Below are positions 57,001 through 64,000 of a stretch of 64,000 bases of DNA, piece after piece. The notes under the pieces are model-generated. The model did no database searches. It was given only the letters and a program-made list of their open reading frames with translations, and was not told the origin of the DNA. The translations under genes and the position numbers were made by a program. Within the stretch, counting starts at the first letter, position 1. Every line of letters begins with the position of its first letter. Source of the stretch: Flavobacterium marginilacus (GTDB taxonomy: Bacteria > Bacteroidota > Bacteroidia > Flavobacteriales > Flavobacteriaceae); NCBI RefSeq assembly GCF_026870155.1, contig NZ_CP113975.1, positions 3,968,001-4,032,000 of the forward strand, written 5' to 3'.

Positions 57001-57098
57001 CCGTCTAAAATCTGATCTCCGTTTTGAGCCTGTACTTTTGTTGTGTTTAATCCAAAAAAACTTAATACTATACAAATAAGCAAGTTATATCTATTCAT
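54045..57098 (-). CDS. Exported beta-L-arabinofuranosidase-type protein (GH127/GH146) with LamG and Ig-like modules
   Basis: 1017 residues: signal peptide (1-25, ending KVQAQ), LamG/concanavalin-like module (about 35-250), Ig-like stretch (about 285-360), then the DUF1680 catalytic fold (about 366-1000). Active-site features ETCATYNMLKLTG (Glu and Cys near 743) and FTCCNGTAIESN (Cys pair near 816), which fit the Cys-Glu mechanism of beta-L-arabinofuranosidases. GH127 versus GH146 cannot be separated by eye. Known members of these families include enzymes acting on hydroxyproline-linked beta-L-arabinose. Confidence 0.85.
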   Translation of the reverse strand: MNRYNLLICIVLSFFGLNTTKVQAQNGDQILDGIGETELIARYLFDGSAKDWSRNNLHGKIEESKVKFVNDEQFGRVLYLLPDNQAFVSIPADALAGEESLSITGWIFMRSTEKDQCFFDFGKDDKSHFFAAPMGTKTDQGFHTEISNGLNKYKTDSPALEAGKWNHLAVVINIPSKLISTYVNGVLVSEAKNVELDLNQLFNKTAGSENKLYIGKALGSGNVFLNAKLHDFRIYRVSLSDKQIGRIYKNSLTADQEEETAEDQAAGLPLFSKNTPQLYNQFLKSVADIKVETEVGNLPRIPAYVKGIYRDGIQGPEVRVIWPSPKENSQVLKTGQYTVTGIVPGTDLKPKAVVTIKEAKKAITPERKLEAFHLDQVSLNNNLDGNHTKLIENRDKFLTALSQTDPDSFLYMFRNAFGQEQPKGAEPLGVWDTQETKLRGHVTGHYLTAIAQAYASTGYDKVLQANFTDKMQYMVNTLYQLSQLSGNPKEAGGKFVSDPAAVPFGPDKTAYESELSNEGMRTDYWNWGKGFISAYPPDQFIMLENGATYGGQKTQIWAPYYTLHKILAGLMDVYEVSGNEKALETAKGMGDWVYARLKKLPTETLISMWNRYIAGEFGGMNEAMARLYRITKNPHYLEAAQLFDNIKVFYGDAQHSHGLAKNVDTFRGLHANQHIPQIMGALEMYRDSNTPDYYRVADNFWHKTVNDYMYSIGGVAGARNPANAECFISQPATIYENGFSSGGQNETCATYNMLKLTGDLFLYEQRGELMDYYERGLYNHILASVAKDSPANTYHVPLRPGSVKQFGNPHMMGFTCCNGTAIESNTKFQNSIYFKSADNGALYVNLYVPSTLKWTEKNITIEQTTDFPNEDFTRLTIKGSGNFDINVRVPHWAAKGFFVKINGKEEKVKATPGSYLTLSRKWKDGDTIELRMPFEFHLEPVMDQQNIASLFYGPVLLAAQETEPRKDWRKVTLDAKDISKSIQGDPKKLEFTIDGVLYKPFYDTYGRHSVYMDVTLK

Positions 57099-57150
57099 AA
57101 TTCCTTTTCTTCTTGATTAAAAAAACGTTTTTCTCCTATCCTTTTAATAG

Positions 57151-59406
57151 TTACTTTTTATAAATTTCATCCCAGGAAGGCGGTGTAACTCCCAATAAAT
57201 GCTGTACAAAATAATCTCTTCGTTTTCGTTCTCCAAAATCTCCTCCGGCTGAATGCCCCATTCCCGGAACTGTAACCAATTCAAAATTCTTATTGGCTTT
57301 TATCAATGCATTTGCAAACTGCATCGTCGAAGCCGGATCAACATTATCATCCAATTCTCCCAGAATTAACATTAGATTTCCTTTTAACTGTGCAGCATTA
57401 GCAGTATTTGAACAAGCTTCATATTCTGGTCCTATCGGATATCCCATCCATTGCTCATTCCACCACATTTTGTCCATTCGGTTATCGTGACAGCCGCAGG
57501 ATGCTACAGCTACATCATAAAAATCAGAATTAAAAACTAGGGCTGCTCCTGCATTTTGTCCGCCTGCCGATGTTCCGTGAATGCCGACTTTGTCAATATT
57601 CATATAAGGATATTTGGCTGCCGCTGCTTTCATCCACAATTTTCTATCAGGAAAACCGCCGTCCTTTAAATTTTTCCAGCATACATCCTGAAAAGCTTTG
57701 GAACGGTTTGAAGTTCCCATTCCGTCAATCTGAACTACAATAAATCCTAATTCTGCCAAAGATGACATTGCCCAATAGTAAGGCTGAAAATTTTTTGGAA
57801 CAAATGAATCCTGCGGGCCTGCATAGATATATTCGATAATTGGATATTTACGATCCGGATCAAAAGTCGTAGGACGTACAATAACTCCCCAAATATCTGT
57901 TTTACCATCCCTTCCTTTGGCCGTAAAAACTTCCGGGGTAATCCACCCAGTCTGCTTCAATGCCGAAATATCAGCCTGCTGCATTTCTAAAACTGTCTTT
58001 TGTGTATCGGTTCTTTTCAAAAGAGTCACAGGCGGCAAATCAACTCTGGAGTATTGATCGACATAATACTTATAATCCGGCGAAAAAGTTACTTTATGGT
58101 TTCCGTTTCCTGTTGTCAGTCTTTTAAAGTTTTTTCCTTCGAAATCAATTTGGCAATAGTGCAGCAGATACGGATCCTGATTACTGTCCAGTCCGCTTGC
58201 TGTAAAATAGACTTGTCTTTTTTCCTCGTCTATTTTAATTATTCCTCTAACAGGCCAGTTTCCTTTTGTAATCTGATTTTTGACCTTTCCGGTAACGGCA
58301 TCATACAAATACAAATGATTCCATCCGTCACGCTCTGAAGCCCAAATTATTTCGTTATTTTTTTTAATATTATATCGGTATCTTTTTCCGCTGTATTCTA
58401 CAAAAGTCGGACTCGTTTCTTCAATAATAACCTTTACTTTTCCTGTTGTCGCGTTTACTTCCAGAACACGGTAAACCTGATGCCCCCGCTGATTGTATTC
58501 AAAAGTAAAACCGCTGCTGTTATCATTCCATTCTATCCCTGAAATATCATACTGCTGCTGAAATAAATCTGTAGTAACTGAAATTTGTTTTTTGGCAGCC
58601 ACATCAAATACCTGCGGACTTTTAAAAGGCAATTGATCTCCCGGTTTTAAATAATCACGCGTCTGCAGTTTTGGCTGCAACTGATCTTTTGGACTCGATT
58701 CTACAAAATAGATTTTATGTTCTTCACCAGGTCTTACTTTATAAGCCATTATTTTTCGGCTGTCTGGTGACCATTGCATGTATGAGGAATAATAAAATCC
58801 TTTTGAGCCGTCATAACTCAACTGAATTTCTGCCTTTGTTTTTTTGTTTCTGATATATAAATTATAGTTTTTTATAAAAGCAATGTTCAGTGAATCTGGT
58901 GAACCGACAGGTTTATTTCCTAACTCATCAAAATTATCTCCCCAGTATTCATCCTTTTTCGCTGGCTTTTTATACCCTCCTTTTATTCTGCTTAATTGAT
59001 AGTTTTTTAAATCACACGAAAATTTAATAGTATCAATAGTAAACAGTAATGTTTCATGGTTTTTACCAAATTCTAAATTATCTATGGGAAGGTCATTAAA
59101 ATTTATTTCTTTACCCATATTTTTTGATAACGATGCTGCCAGCTGATTAGGGTTAAAAGCTGTAAATTGTTTTTCTCCCTTAGCATCAACCAAAAGAAAC
59201 TCCTTTTCTTTTCCATTGTTATTACTGTACCATAAATAACCATCTTCCAGCCAATGGAATTCTTTGGGAGTATTAAACACCTTATTTTTGAATAAAGAAT
59301 CTACCGCATTTGCACGTTTATATTCTTTCAATGTTCCTTGACTGTGCGCAGTTAAACAGCACGAAAGTGTTAAAATCACACTTATTATTTTACTAGTTTT
59401 TCCCAT
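57151..59406 (-). CDS. Exported S9 prolyl peptidase, DPP-IV-like
   Basis: 751 residues with a signal peptide (1-22, ending TAHSQG). An N-terminal beta-propeller (about 50-500, DYKYYVDQYSR motifs) and an alpha/beta-hydrolase C-terminus with Ser in GTSAGGQNAG (near 612), Asp in GELDDNVDP (near 686) and His in GMGHSAGGDFGERKRRDYF (near 716). Dipeptidyl peptidase IV types release Xaa-Pro (or Xaa-Hyp) dipeptides. Probably periplasmic. It sits between the permease and the beta-L-arabinofuranosidase. Confidence 0.9.
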   Translation of the reverse strand: MGKTSKIISVILTLSCCLTAHSQGTLKEYKRANAVDSLFKNKVFNTPKEFHWLEDGYLWYSNNNGKEKEFLLVDAKGEKQFTAFNPNQLAASLSKNMGKEINFNDLPIDNLEFGKNHETLLFTIDTIKFSCDLKNYQLSRIKGGYKKPAKKDEYWGDNFDELGNKPVGSPDSLNIAFIKNYNLYIRNKKTKAEIQLSYDGSKGFYYSSYMQWSPDSRKIMAYKVRPGEEHKIYFVESSPKDQLQPKLQTRDYLKPGDQLPFKSPQVFDVAAKKQISVTTDLFQQQYDISGIEWNDNSSGFTFEYNQRGHQVYRVLEVNATTGKVKVIIEETSPTFVEYSGKRYRYNIKKNNEIIWASERDGWNHLYLYDAVTGKVKNQITKGNWPVRGIIKIDEEKRQVYFTASGLDSNQDPYLLHYCQIDFEGKNFKRLTTGNGNHKVTFSPDYKYYVDQYSRVDLPPVTLLKRTDTQKTVLEMQQADISALKQTGWITPEVFTAKGRDGKTDIWGVIVRPTTFDPDRKYPIIEYIYAGPQDSFVPKNFQPYYWAMSSLAELGFIVVQIDGMGTSNRSKAFQDVCWKNLKDGGFPDRKLWMKAAAAKYPYMNIDKVGIHGTSAGGQNAGAALVFNSDFYDVAVASCGCHDNRMDKMWWNEQWMGYPIGPEYEACSNTANAAQLKGNLMLILGELDDNVDPASTMQFANALIKANKNFELVTVPGMGHSAGGDFGERKRRDYFVQHLLGVTPPSWDEIYKK

Positions 59407-59571
59407 AATTAAATTATTAATAAAAATAGTTTTAATTCACTGAACCTTGTTGGTCAATATTAACAGATACTATGATTATATTACCTCTAAAACCGCAAAT
59501 ACAATAAGAAAACGGAATATTAATACATCTCTTCCTGTAGCTTATTTTCTGCTATAAAAGCATAATAATAG

Positions 59572-60987
59572 CTAAACAGTCTCTTTTTCTTTTATCAGAT
59601 AATAAATCGGGATTCCTATCAGCATAATCAAAACACCCCAGCCACAAGTTGACATTTTTGTAAATAATAATGATATACATATCCCTGAAGCAATTATTAT
59701 ATACAGCAATGGTAAATAAGGATACCCAAAAGCTTTATAAGGACGTACTGTATCCGGCATTTTTTTGCGGAGAATAATTATGCCTAAAATTGTAAGAATA
59801 TAGAAAATAAGCACAATTATAATAACAAAGTCCAGTAAATCACTGTATTTACCAGTAAGGCACAACACCGAAGCCCATAAACACTGTGCCCAAAGTGCCC
59901 ATGCAGGAACACTGGCATTGTTAAGTTTTGCCGCTTTTTTAAAAAACAATCCATCATTTGCCATTGTATAATACACTCTGGCTCCAGCCATAATCAATCC
60001 GTTGTTGCAGGCAAATGTCGAAATCATAATCATCAGCGCAATTATTAATGTCCCGATGTCTCCAAAAATATACTGCGAAGCCACAACCGCTACCCTATCG
60101 GATTTAGCTGTCGCAATTTCATTTAACGGAATAACAGCAACATACATTAAATTCGTCAGAACATAAATTATGGTAACGATAACTGTTCCCAAAAGCATGC
60201 TTAACCCAACATTACGCTTTGGATTTTTAATTTCGCCTGCAATAAAAGTAACTCCAGTCCAGGAATCACTGGAAAACAAAGCCCCTACCATAGCTGCTGA
60301 AATTCCCGAAATCAAAGCCGTTCCTCCAATTGGAGACCAAGAACCTGAATCTGAATTAAAAGAACGCGGTGTCCAGGCATCGCTCCAATTGGAATTCCAA
60401 ATTGATGCTTTGGCAGCCAATGCAAATCCAAAAATAATTAATCCTGAAATCGAAAGTATTTTTATAATAGTTAGAATAGTCTGCAGCATTTTACTTTTTT
60501 TTACCCCGCAGGTATTCAGATAAGTGAGAAAAATAATGGTTACAATAGAAACAATCTGCGCGACATTGAGCTTAAAACTGCCCAATTGATAAAGAATGTT
60601 CTCGTCACTTACAGCCGGAATCAGATAGGCAGCAAATTTTGAAAAAGCGACTCCCACTGCTGCAATGGTTCCGGTTTGGATCACTGCAAAAAAGCTCCAG
60701 CCATACAAAAAGGCAATTAATTTATTATAGGCTTCTTTTAAGTAAACATACTGTCCGCCGGCATTGGGAAACATTGCGCTCAATTCTCCGTAGCTTACCG
60801 CCGCGATCATGGTAATTAATCCGGAAATCAGCCATATTAAAATCAGCCAGCCTGTAGAACCTACCTGCCTGGCAATATCGGCACTCACAATAAATATTCC
60901 CGAACCAATCATTGATCCTACCACAAGCATGGTTCCGTCGAGAAGTCCTAGTTCTTTCTTAAATTCTTTTTGATTGTCTTTTGTCAT
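59572..60987 (-). CDS. APC-family amino-acid permease
   Basis: 471 residues with about 12 membrane segments and the APC motif GTMLVVGSMIGSGIFIVSADI near the N-terminus (unwound helix 1). It imports amino acids with a cation or by exchange. Placed between the hydroxyproline catabolic genes and the prolyl peptidase, so proline, hydroxyproline or another released amino acid is a reasonable substrate, but specificity cannot be read. Confidence 0.9.
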   Translation of the reverse strand: MTKDNQKEFKKELGLLDGTMLVVGSMIGSGIFIVSADIARQVGSTGWLILIWLISGLITMIAAVSYGELSAMFPNAGGQYVYLKEAYNKLIAFLYGWSFFAVIQTGTIAAVGVAFSKFAAYLIPAVSDENILYQLGSFKLNVAQIVSIVTIIFLTYLNTCGVKKSKMLQTILTIIKILSISGLIIFGFALAAKASIWNSNWSDAWTPRSFNSDSGSWSPIGGTALISGISAAMVGALFSSDSWTGVTFIAGEIKNPKRNVGLSMLLGTVIVTIIYVLTNLMYVAVIPLNEIATAKSDRVAVVASQYIFGDIGTLIIALMIMISTFACNNGLIMAGARVYYTMANDGLFFKKAAKLNNASVPAWALWAQCLWASVLCLTGKYSDLLDFVIIIVLIFYILTILGIIILRKKMPDTVRPYKAFGYPYLPLLYIIIASGICISLLFTKMSTCGWGVLIMLIGIPIYYLIKEKETV

Positions 60988-61175
60988 TATGTAGTTGGTT
61001 TGTTTAGTTAAACTTTAAAAATCTGTTTCAGATTCCAAATATGGTCAGCATTTAGAATTTAGTTTGAATAAAATAATTTAAAACTGCACAGCATTATTTT
61101 AAAAAAATGTAACTGCTCTGTGATTAGTTACAAAAAAATTAGCTTCACTTTTAAATCAAAAATGAAGCTGAATTT
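60988..61175. other. 188-base gap holding the terminator of the hydroxyproline catabolic genes
   Basis: The permease promoter presumably lies here but no exact TAnnTTTG is seen. Besides the 61133-61170 hairpin there is a second short stem, GTAACTGCTCTGTGATTAGTTAC, near 61110-61132. No gene. Confidence 0.55.
61133..61170 (-). terminator. Rho-independent terminator after the D-amino-acid dehydrogenase gene
   Basis: Minus-strand stem AGCTTCA ... TGAAGCT (61163-61169 and 61141-61147) with an A/T-rich loop, followed by AATTTTTTTG. It begins six bases past the stop codon of the 61176-62411 gene, so it separates the hydroxyproline catabolic transcript from the permease and hydrolase genes. Confidence 0.7.
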
Positions 61176-62411
61176 TTAGAGTTGAAACATTTCGGTATCA
61201 ACAGACGTTCGTTTTCCGGAAATAATTTCCGTGACTATTTTTCCGGTTCCAGGAGCCAGACTTAGCCCCATCATAGCATGTCCTGTTACCAATGTCAGAT
61301 TTTTAAGTTTTTTGTCCCTGGCAATTATCGGCATCCCTGAAGGCGTGCAGGGCCTGAATCCAAACCAAGTTTCTTCCGCCTTGGGCATTTCAATTTTTAA
61401 ATCAGGATAAAAATCATTGATTGAATTTACGATTCCCTGTACTCTGTTCTTGTTAATTTTGATATCATTAGTATGAGTAATTTCCATTGTTCCTCCAAAC
61501 CGAATATCATTATTCATAGGTGTTACGGCAACTTTTCCTTCACATAAAATAGATGGAATTGAAGGTTTGTGACTTTGATCTTTTAGAGTAAAACTATACC
61601 CTTTCCCCGGCAGAATTGAAATATTAACATTCAGTTTTTTAGCAATTTCAGGGCTCCATGAACCTGATGCCAAAATAACCTCATCAGTTGCAAAAGTTCC
61701 TTTGTCCGTTACGATTTCGGTAATTTCATTTTGCTTTAAAACAAAATCATTCACAGCTGTCTGAAGATGAATCTTTACATTCAGCCTGTATAATTCTTCT
61801 TTTATAAACTGCATGAATTTTTGCGGATAAATATGTGCATCACTTTTATAATGAACACCTCCAATCACACTTGTTACTGTTCCATTTTCTAATTTTGAAA
61901 CTTCCTCTTTCGAAAGAAAATCAACTTCCAGCCCTAATGCTTCAGCCAATTTTCCTTCGTGATGCATGTCTTCAGCAGTTTTATCAGTTTTATAAAGCAT
62001 TAAAAGTCCTTTTTCCTCATAGAAAAAAGAATGGTTCTCTTTGGCAAAATCCTGATACAATTCTTTGCTCAAAAGCGATAGATGACAAAGTGCCGGCATT
62101 GCTTTCTCCACATGCTGTAAATTGGCATGCTTATAAAACTGTAATCCCCATTTCATCAAATCCAGATTTAATCTGGGTTTCACATAGAAAGGACTGTGAC
62201 TATCAAACATCCATTTTATCCCTTGGGCAATCATGCCTGGCTGTGCAAGCGGAATTATATGGGACGGCACAATCATTCCTGCATTCCCGTAAGAACAGCC
62301 GTCTGTCATATCTGATTTATCAAAAACAGCTACTTCATAGCCTTCTTTGGCTAAATAATAAGCTGAACACAAGCCTATTATTCCTCCGCCTATTATACTT
62401 ACTTTTTTCAT
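61176..62411 (-). CDS. FAD-dependent D-amino-acid dehydrogenase, likely D-hydroxyproline dehydrogenase
   Basis: 411 residues with a Rossmann FAD motif GGGIIGLCSAYYLAKEGYEV (near 8) and a DadA-like body, ending ATMEITHTNDIK and TGHAMMGLSLAPGTGK. DadA-type enzymes oxidise D-amino acids through FAD to a quinone. In hydroxyproline catabolic loci this protein oxidises D-cis-4-hydroxyproline to the pyrroline carboxylate. It lies between 4-hydroxyproline epimerase (72-base gap) and the terminator, which supports that role. Generic D-Ala dehydrogenase is the alternative. Confidence 0.8.
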   Translation of the reverse strand: MKKVSIIGGGIIGLCSAYYLAKEGYEVAVFDKSDMTDGCSYGNAGMIVPSHIIPLAQPGMIAQGIKWMFDSHSPFYVKPRLNLDLMKWGLQFYKHANLQHVEKAMPALCHLSLLSKELYQDFAKENHSFFYEEKGLLMLYKTDKTAEDMHHEGKLAEALGLEVDFLSKEEVSKLENGTVTSVIGGVHYKSDAHIYPQKFMQFIKEELYRLNVKIHLQTAVNDFVLKQNEITEIVTDKGTFATDEVILASGSWSPEIAKKLNVNISILPGKGYSFTLKDQSHKPSIPSILCEGKVAVTPMNNDIRFGGTMEITHTNDIKINKNRVQGIVNSINDFYPDLKIEMPKAEETWFGFRPCTPSGMPIIARDKKLKNLTLVTGHAMMGLSLAPGTGKIVTEIISGKRTSVDTEMFQL

Positions 62412-62483
62412 TATTCACATAAATTAAAAAAACATTGGCAGTGATACTTATCCGCAAACCAATTATTTTTCATTACTATTTAC

Positions 62484-63494
62484 TTAAATCACCTGAAAAC
62501 CAAAAGCATACGGATCATCATCTTCATCGATAATAATCGTATTGTAACCATATACTTTTGCCCAGCCCTGAATGCTTGGTACAATAGCACTAATATCTCC
62601 TATGGATGTTTCTTCTTCAACCCTTCCGATGAATTTGCTTCCGATAAAACTTTCATGAACATAATCTTCTCCCTTTTTCAATTTTCCTTTGGCATGAAGC
62701 TGTGCTATTCTAGCCGAAGTTCCTGTACCGCAGGGAGAACGGTCTATGGCTTTATCTCCGTAAAAAACAGCATTTCTGCCGGATGACGCAGGATCTATCG
62801 GTTCTCCTGTCCATAGCATATGACTTACATCACGAATCGTGTCATTTTCAGGATGAATAAAAAGATTTGGATATTTTTCATTAATCCGTTTTCTCACTTC
62901 CTGACTGTACTGCACAATTTTTCCAGCCGTAAAATCCTGAATACCTGAAAAATTCTTTTGCGGATCCACAATAGCATAATAATTTCCGCCATAAGCCACA
63001 TCAAAAACAATCTCTCCCAATTCAGGACAATCAACAGTAAGACCTTCGGCTGCCAGATATGATTTTACATTTGTCAAACGAACCCAATCCACCTTTTTTC
63101 CTGTCTGCTGGTATTCAATCTGAACCAGACCGGCAGGAGCTTCCATTTTTATTTTCCCAGGGATTTTGGGTGTAATCAATCCTTCTTCGACGGCAATGGT
63201 TATAGTTCCAATGGTTCCGTGACCGCACATAGGCAGACATCCTGAAGTCTCGATGAATAAAATTCCAATATCATTCTCCGAATTACTCGGCGGATACAAG
63301 ATACTGCCGCTCATCATGTCGTGACCTCTCGGTTCAAACATTAATCCTTTACGGATCCAATCGTATTCTTTTAAAAAATGCTGCCGCTTTTCACTCATGT
63401 TGTTTCCAACAAGATTTGGGCCTCCGCCGGCAACTACTCTTACTGGATTACCGCAAGTATGCGCATCTACACAAAAAAATGTTTTTCTTGGCAT
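62484..63494 (-). CDS. 4-hydroxyproline 2-epimerase
   Basis: 336 residues of the proline racemase family. Two active-site cysteines are present: PMCGHGT (Cys near 89) and DRSPCGTGT (Cys near 252), so it is a racemase/epimerase and not the Thr-containing dehydratase type. MSGSILYPPS and the neighbours indicate 4-hydroxyproline epimerase (trans-4-L-Hyp to cis-4-D-Hyp), the first step of hydroxyproline catabolism. It is followed at 4-base distance by the aldehyde dehydrogenase reading upstream on the same strand. No signal peptide. Confidence 0.9.
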   Translation of the reverse strand: MPRKTFFCVDAHTCGNPVRVVAGGGPNLVGNNMSEKRQHFLKEYDWIRKGLMFEPRGHDMMSGSILYPPSNSENDIGILFIETSGCLPMCGHGTIGTITIAVEEGLITPKIPGKIKMEAPAGLVQIEYQQTGKKVDWVRLTNVKSYLAAEGLTVDCPELGEIVFDVAYGGNYYAIVDPQKNFSGIQDFTAGKIVQYSQEVRKRINEKYPNLFIHPENDTIRDVSHMLWTGEPIDPASSGRNAVFYGDKAIDRSPCGTGTSARIAQLHAKGKLKKGEDYVHESFIGSKFIGRVEEETSIGDISAIVPSIQGWAKVYGYNTIIIDEDDDPYAFGFQVI

Positions 63495-63497
63495 AAA

Positions 63498-64000
63498 TTA
63501 TATTGGATTCTTTGTTAGTATATCATTTATGGTTCTAGTGATATTCCGCAGATTTTTATCCTGCAGAGCTGCTGGCAGCAATGCATCCGGCCAATCCTGA
63601 TAAGTTACCGGGCGCACCCATCTTTTTACTGAAGTTAATCCCACTGACGTAAATTTACTGTCTGAACTCGCAGGAAATGGTCCGCCGTGTGTCATTCCGG
63701 AACAAACCTCAACTCCCGTAGGAACATTATTAAAAACTAACCTTCCTACTTTATTTTTGAGGTTTTCGATTACTTCCCTGAACTCATCCAATTCTTTTAA
63801 ATCAGAATTTATTATCGTTCCTGTCAGCTGTCCTTCCAAATCATGAATAATTTCATTCAGCTGATCCACATCATCACATTTGACAACAACCGAAAAAGGC
63901 CCGAAAACTTCCTTATGGAATGTTTTATTTTTTAAAAAAGTACCGCCATCAACCGATATTATATTCTGCAGTGCATAATTTGGTTTTATCTCTTTATTCA
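63498..64000 (-). CDS. Aldehyde dehydrogenase, probable 2-oxoglutarate-semialdehyde dehydrogenase, C-terminal part
   Basis: The last 167 codons; the frame is open through the window edge (it extends past the internal GTG at 63867, reading EVFGPFSVVVKCDD just upstream). The EVFGPF motif is the aldehyde-dehydrogenase signature, followed by the RLVFNNVPTGVEV and MTHGGPFPAS substrate-loop region. In hydroxyproline loci the partner is 2-oxoglutarate-semialdehyde dehydrogenase, the last step to 2-oxoglutarate. The catalytic Cys lies outside the window, so the specificity is not fixed. Confidence 0.8.
   Translation of the reverse strand, partial: NKEIKPNYALQNIISVDGGTFLKNKTFHKEVFGPFSVVVKCDDVDQLNEIIHDLEGQLTGTIINSDLKELDEFREVIENLKNKVGRLVFNNVPTGVEVCSGMTHGGPFPASSDSKFTSVGLTSVKRWVRPVTYQDWPDALLPAALQDKNLRNITRTINDILTKNPI

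Noticed and set aside
42505..64000. SusC/SusD polysaccharide-utilisation locus
   Set aside because: No SusC- or SusD-like gene is present in the window; it may lie outside, so I do not call it a classic PUL.

Overview
The window looks like a chromosome segment of a Bacteroidota bacterium, most likely a Flavobacterium (class Flavobacteriia). It is AT-rich and has Bacteroidota-type -7 boxes (TAnnTTTG, for example upstream of fur and of an Rrf2 regulator). It carries a fused GatB/AspS gene, a FtsE-glycosyltransferase pair, a MoxR/DUF58 operon, and many of the dispersed palindromes I associate with flavobacterial genomes. No rRNA, tRNA, CRISPR array or insertion sequence was found. All family names come from motif recognition by eye; no search was run.

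Layout. 1-6.6 kb: the 5' end of gyrB, a gatC-like/gatA/gatB-aspS translation operon and a Gre-like factor, all on the minus strand. 6.7-12.5 kb: a TonB-dependent-receptor-like barrel, a PhzF isomerase and a large TPR protein. 12.7-22.6 kb: ftsE coupled to a glycosyltransferase, then a surface-polysaccharide cluster (four more sugar-transfer or acyl-transfer genes, a Wzx flippase, a 3,4-ketoisomerase and a sugar aminotransferase, probably making a 3-amino-3,6-dideoxyhexose). 22.7-33.8 kb: a TRIC-type channel and an RDD/SpoIIM/DUF4129/DUF4350/MoxR/DUF58 envelope locus. A HaeIII-like restriction-modification pair sits between moxR and the DUF58 gene. 33-42.5 kb: housekeeping genes (TrmH-type methylase, RelA/SpoT, Fur, PurA, NUDIX, AEC transporter, Rrf2, NAD(P)-binding protein, MeaB).

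42.5-64 kb is the most striking part: twelve consecutive minus-strand genes. Exported glycosidases (GH36 alpha-galactosidase, GH43 with discoidin and LamG modules, GH127/GH146 beta-L-arabinofuranosidase, an uncharacterised DUF5695-like protein) lie beside proline-oriented peptidases (DPP-IV-like S9, Xaa-Pro M24), two HExxH-type putative metallopeptidases, an amino-acid permease, and 4-hydroxyproline catabolic enzymes (4-hydroxyproline epimerase, D-amino-acid/D-hydroxyproline dehydrogenase, and an aldehyde dehydrogenase cut by the window edge). I read this as a candidate locus for using plant hydroxyproline-rich glycoproteins (extensin or arabinogalactan-protein type): remove Hyp-linked arabinose and galactose, cleave the Pro/Hyp-rich backbone, import the products, and catabolise hydroxyproline toward 2-oxoglutarate. 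That is inference from gene content.

A second theme is small palindromic or tandem repeats inside reading frames without breaking them: two 20-bp perfect palindromes in the GatB-AspS linker, a hairpin repeat inside a signal peptide, and a tandem 14-mer in the sugar aminotransferase. Related palindromes and long imperfect inverted repeats fill several intergenic gaps.
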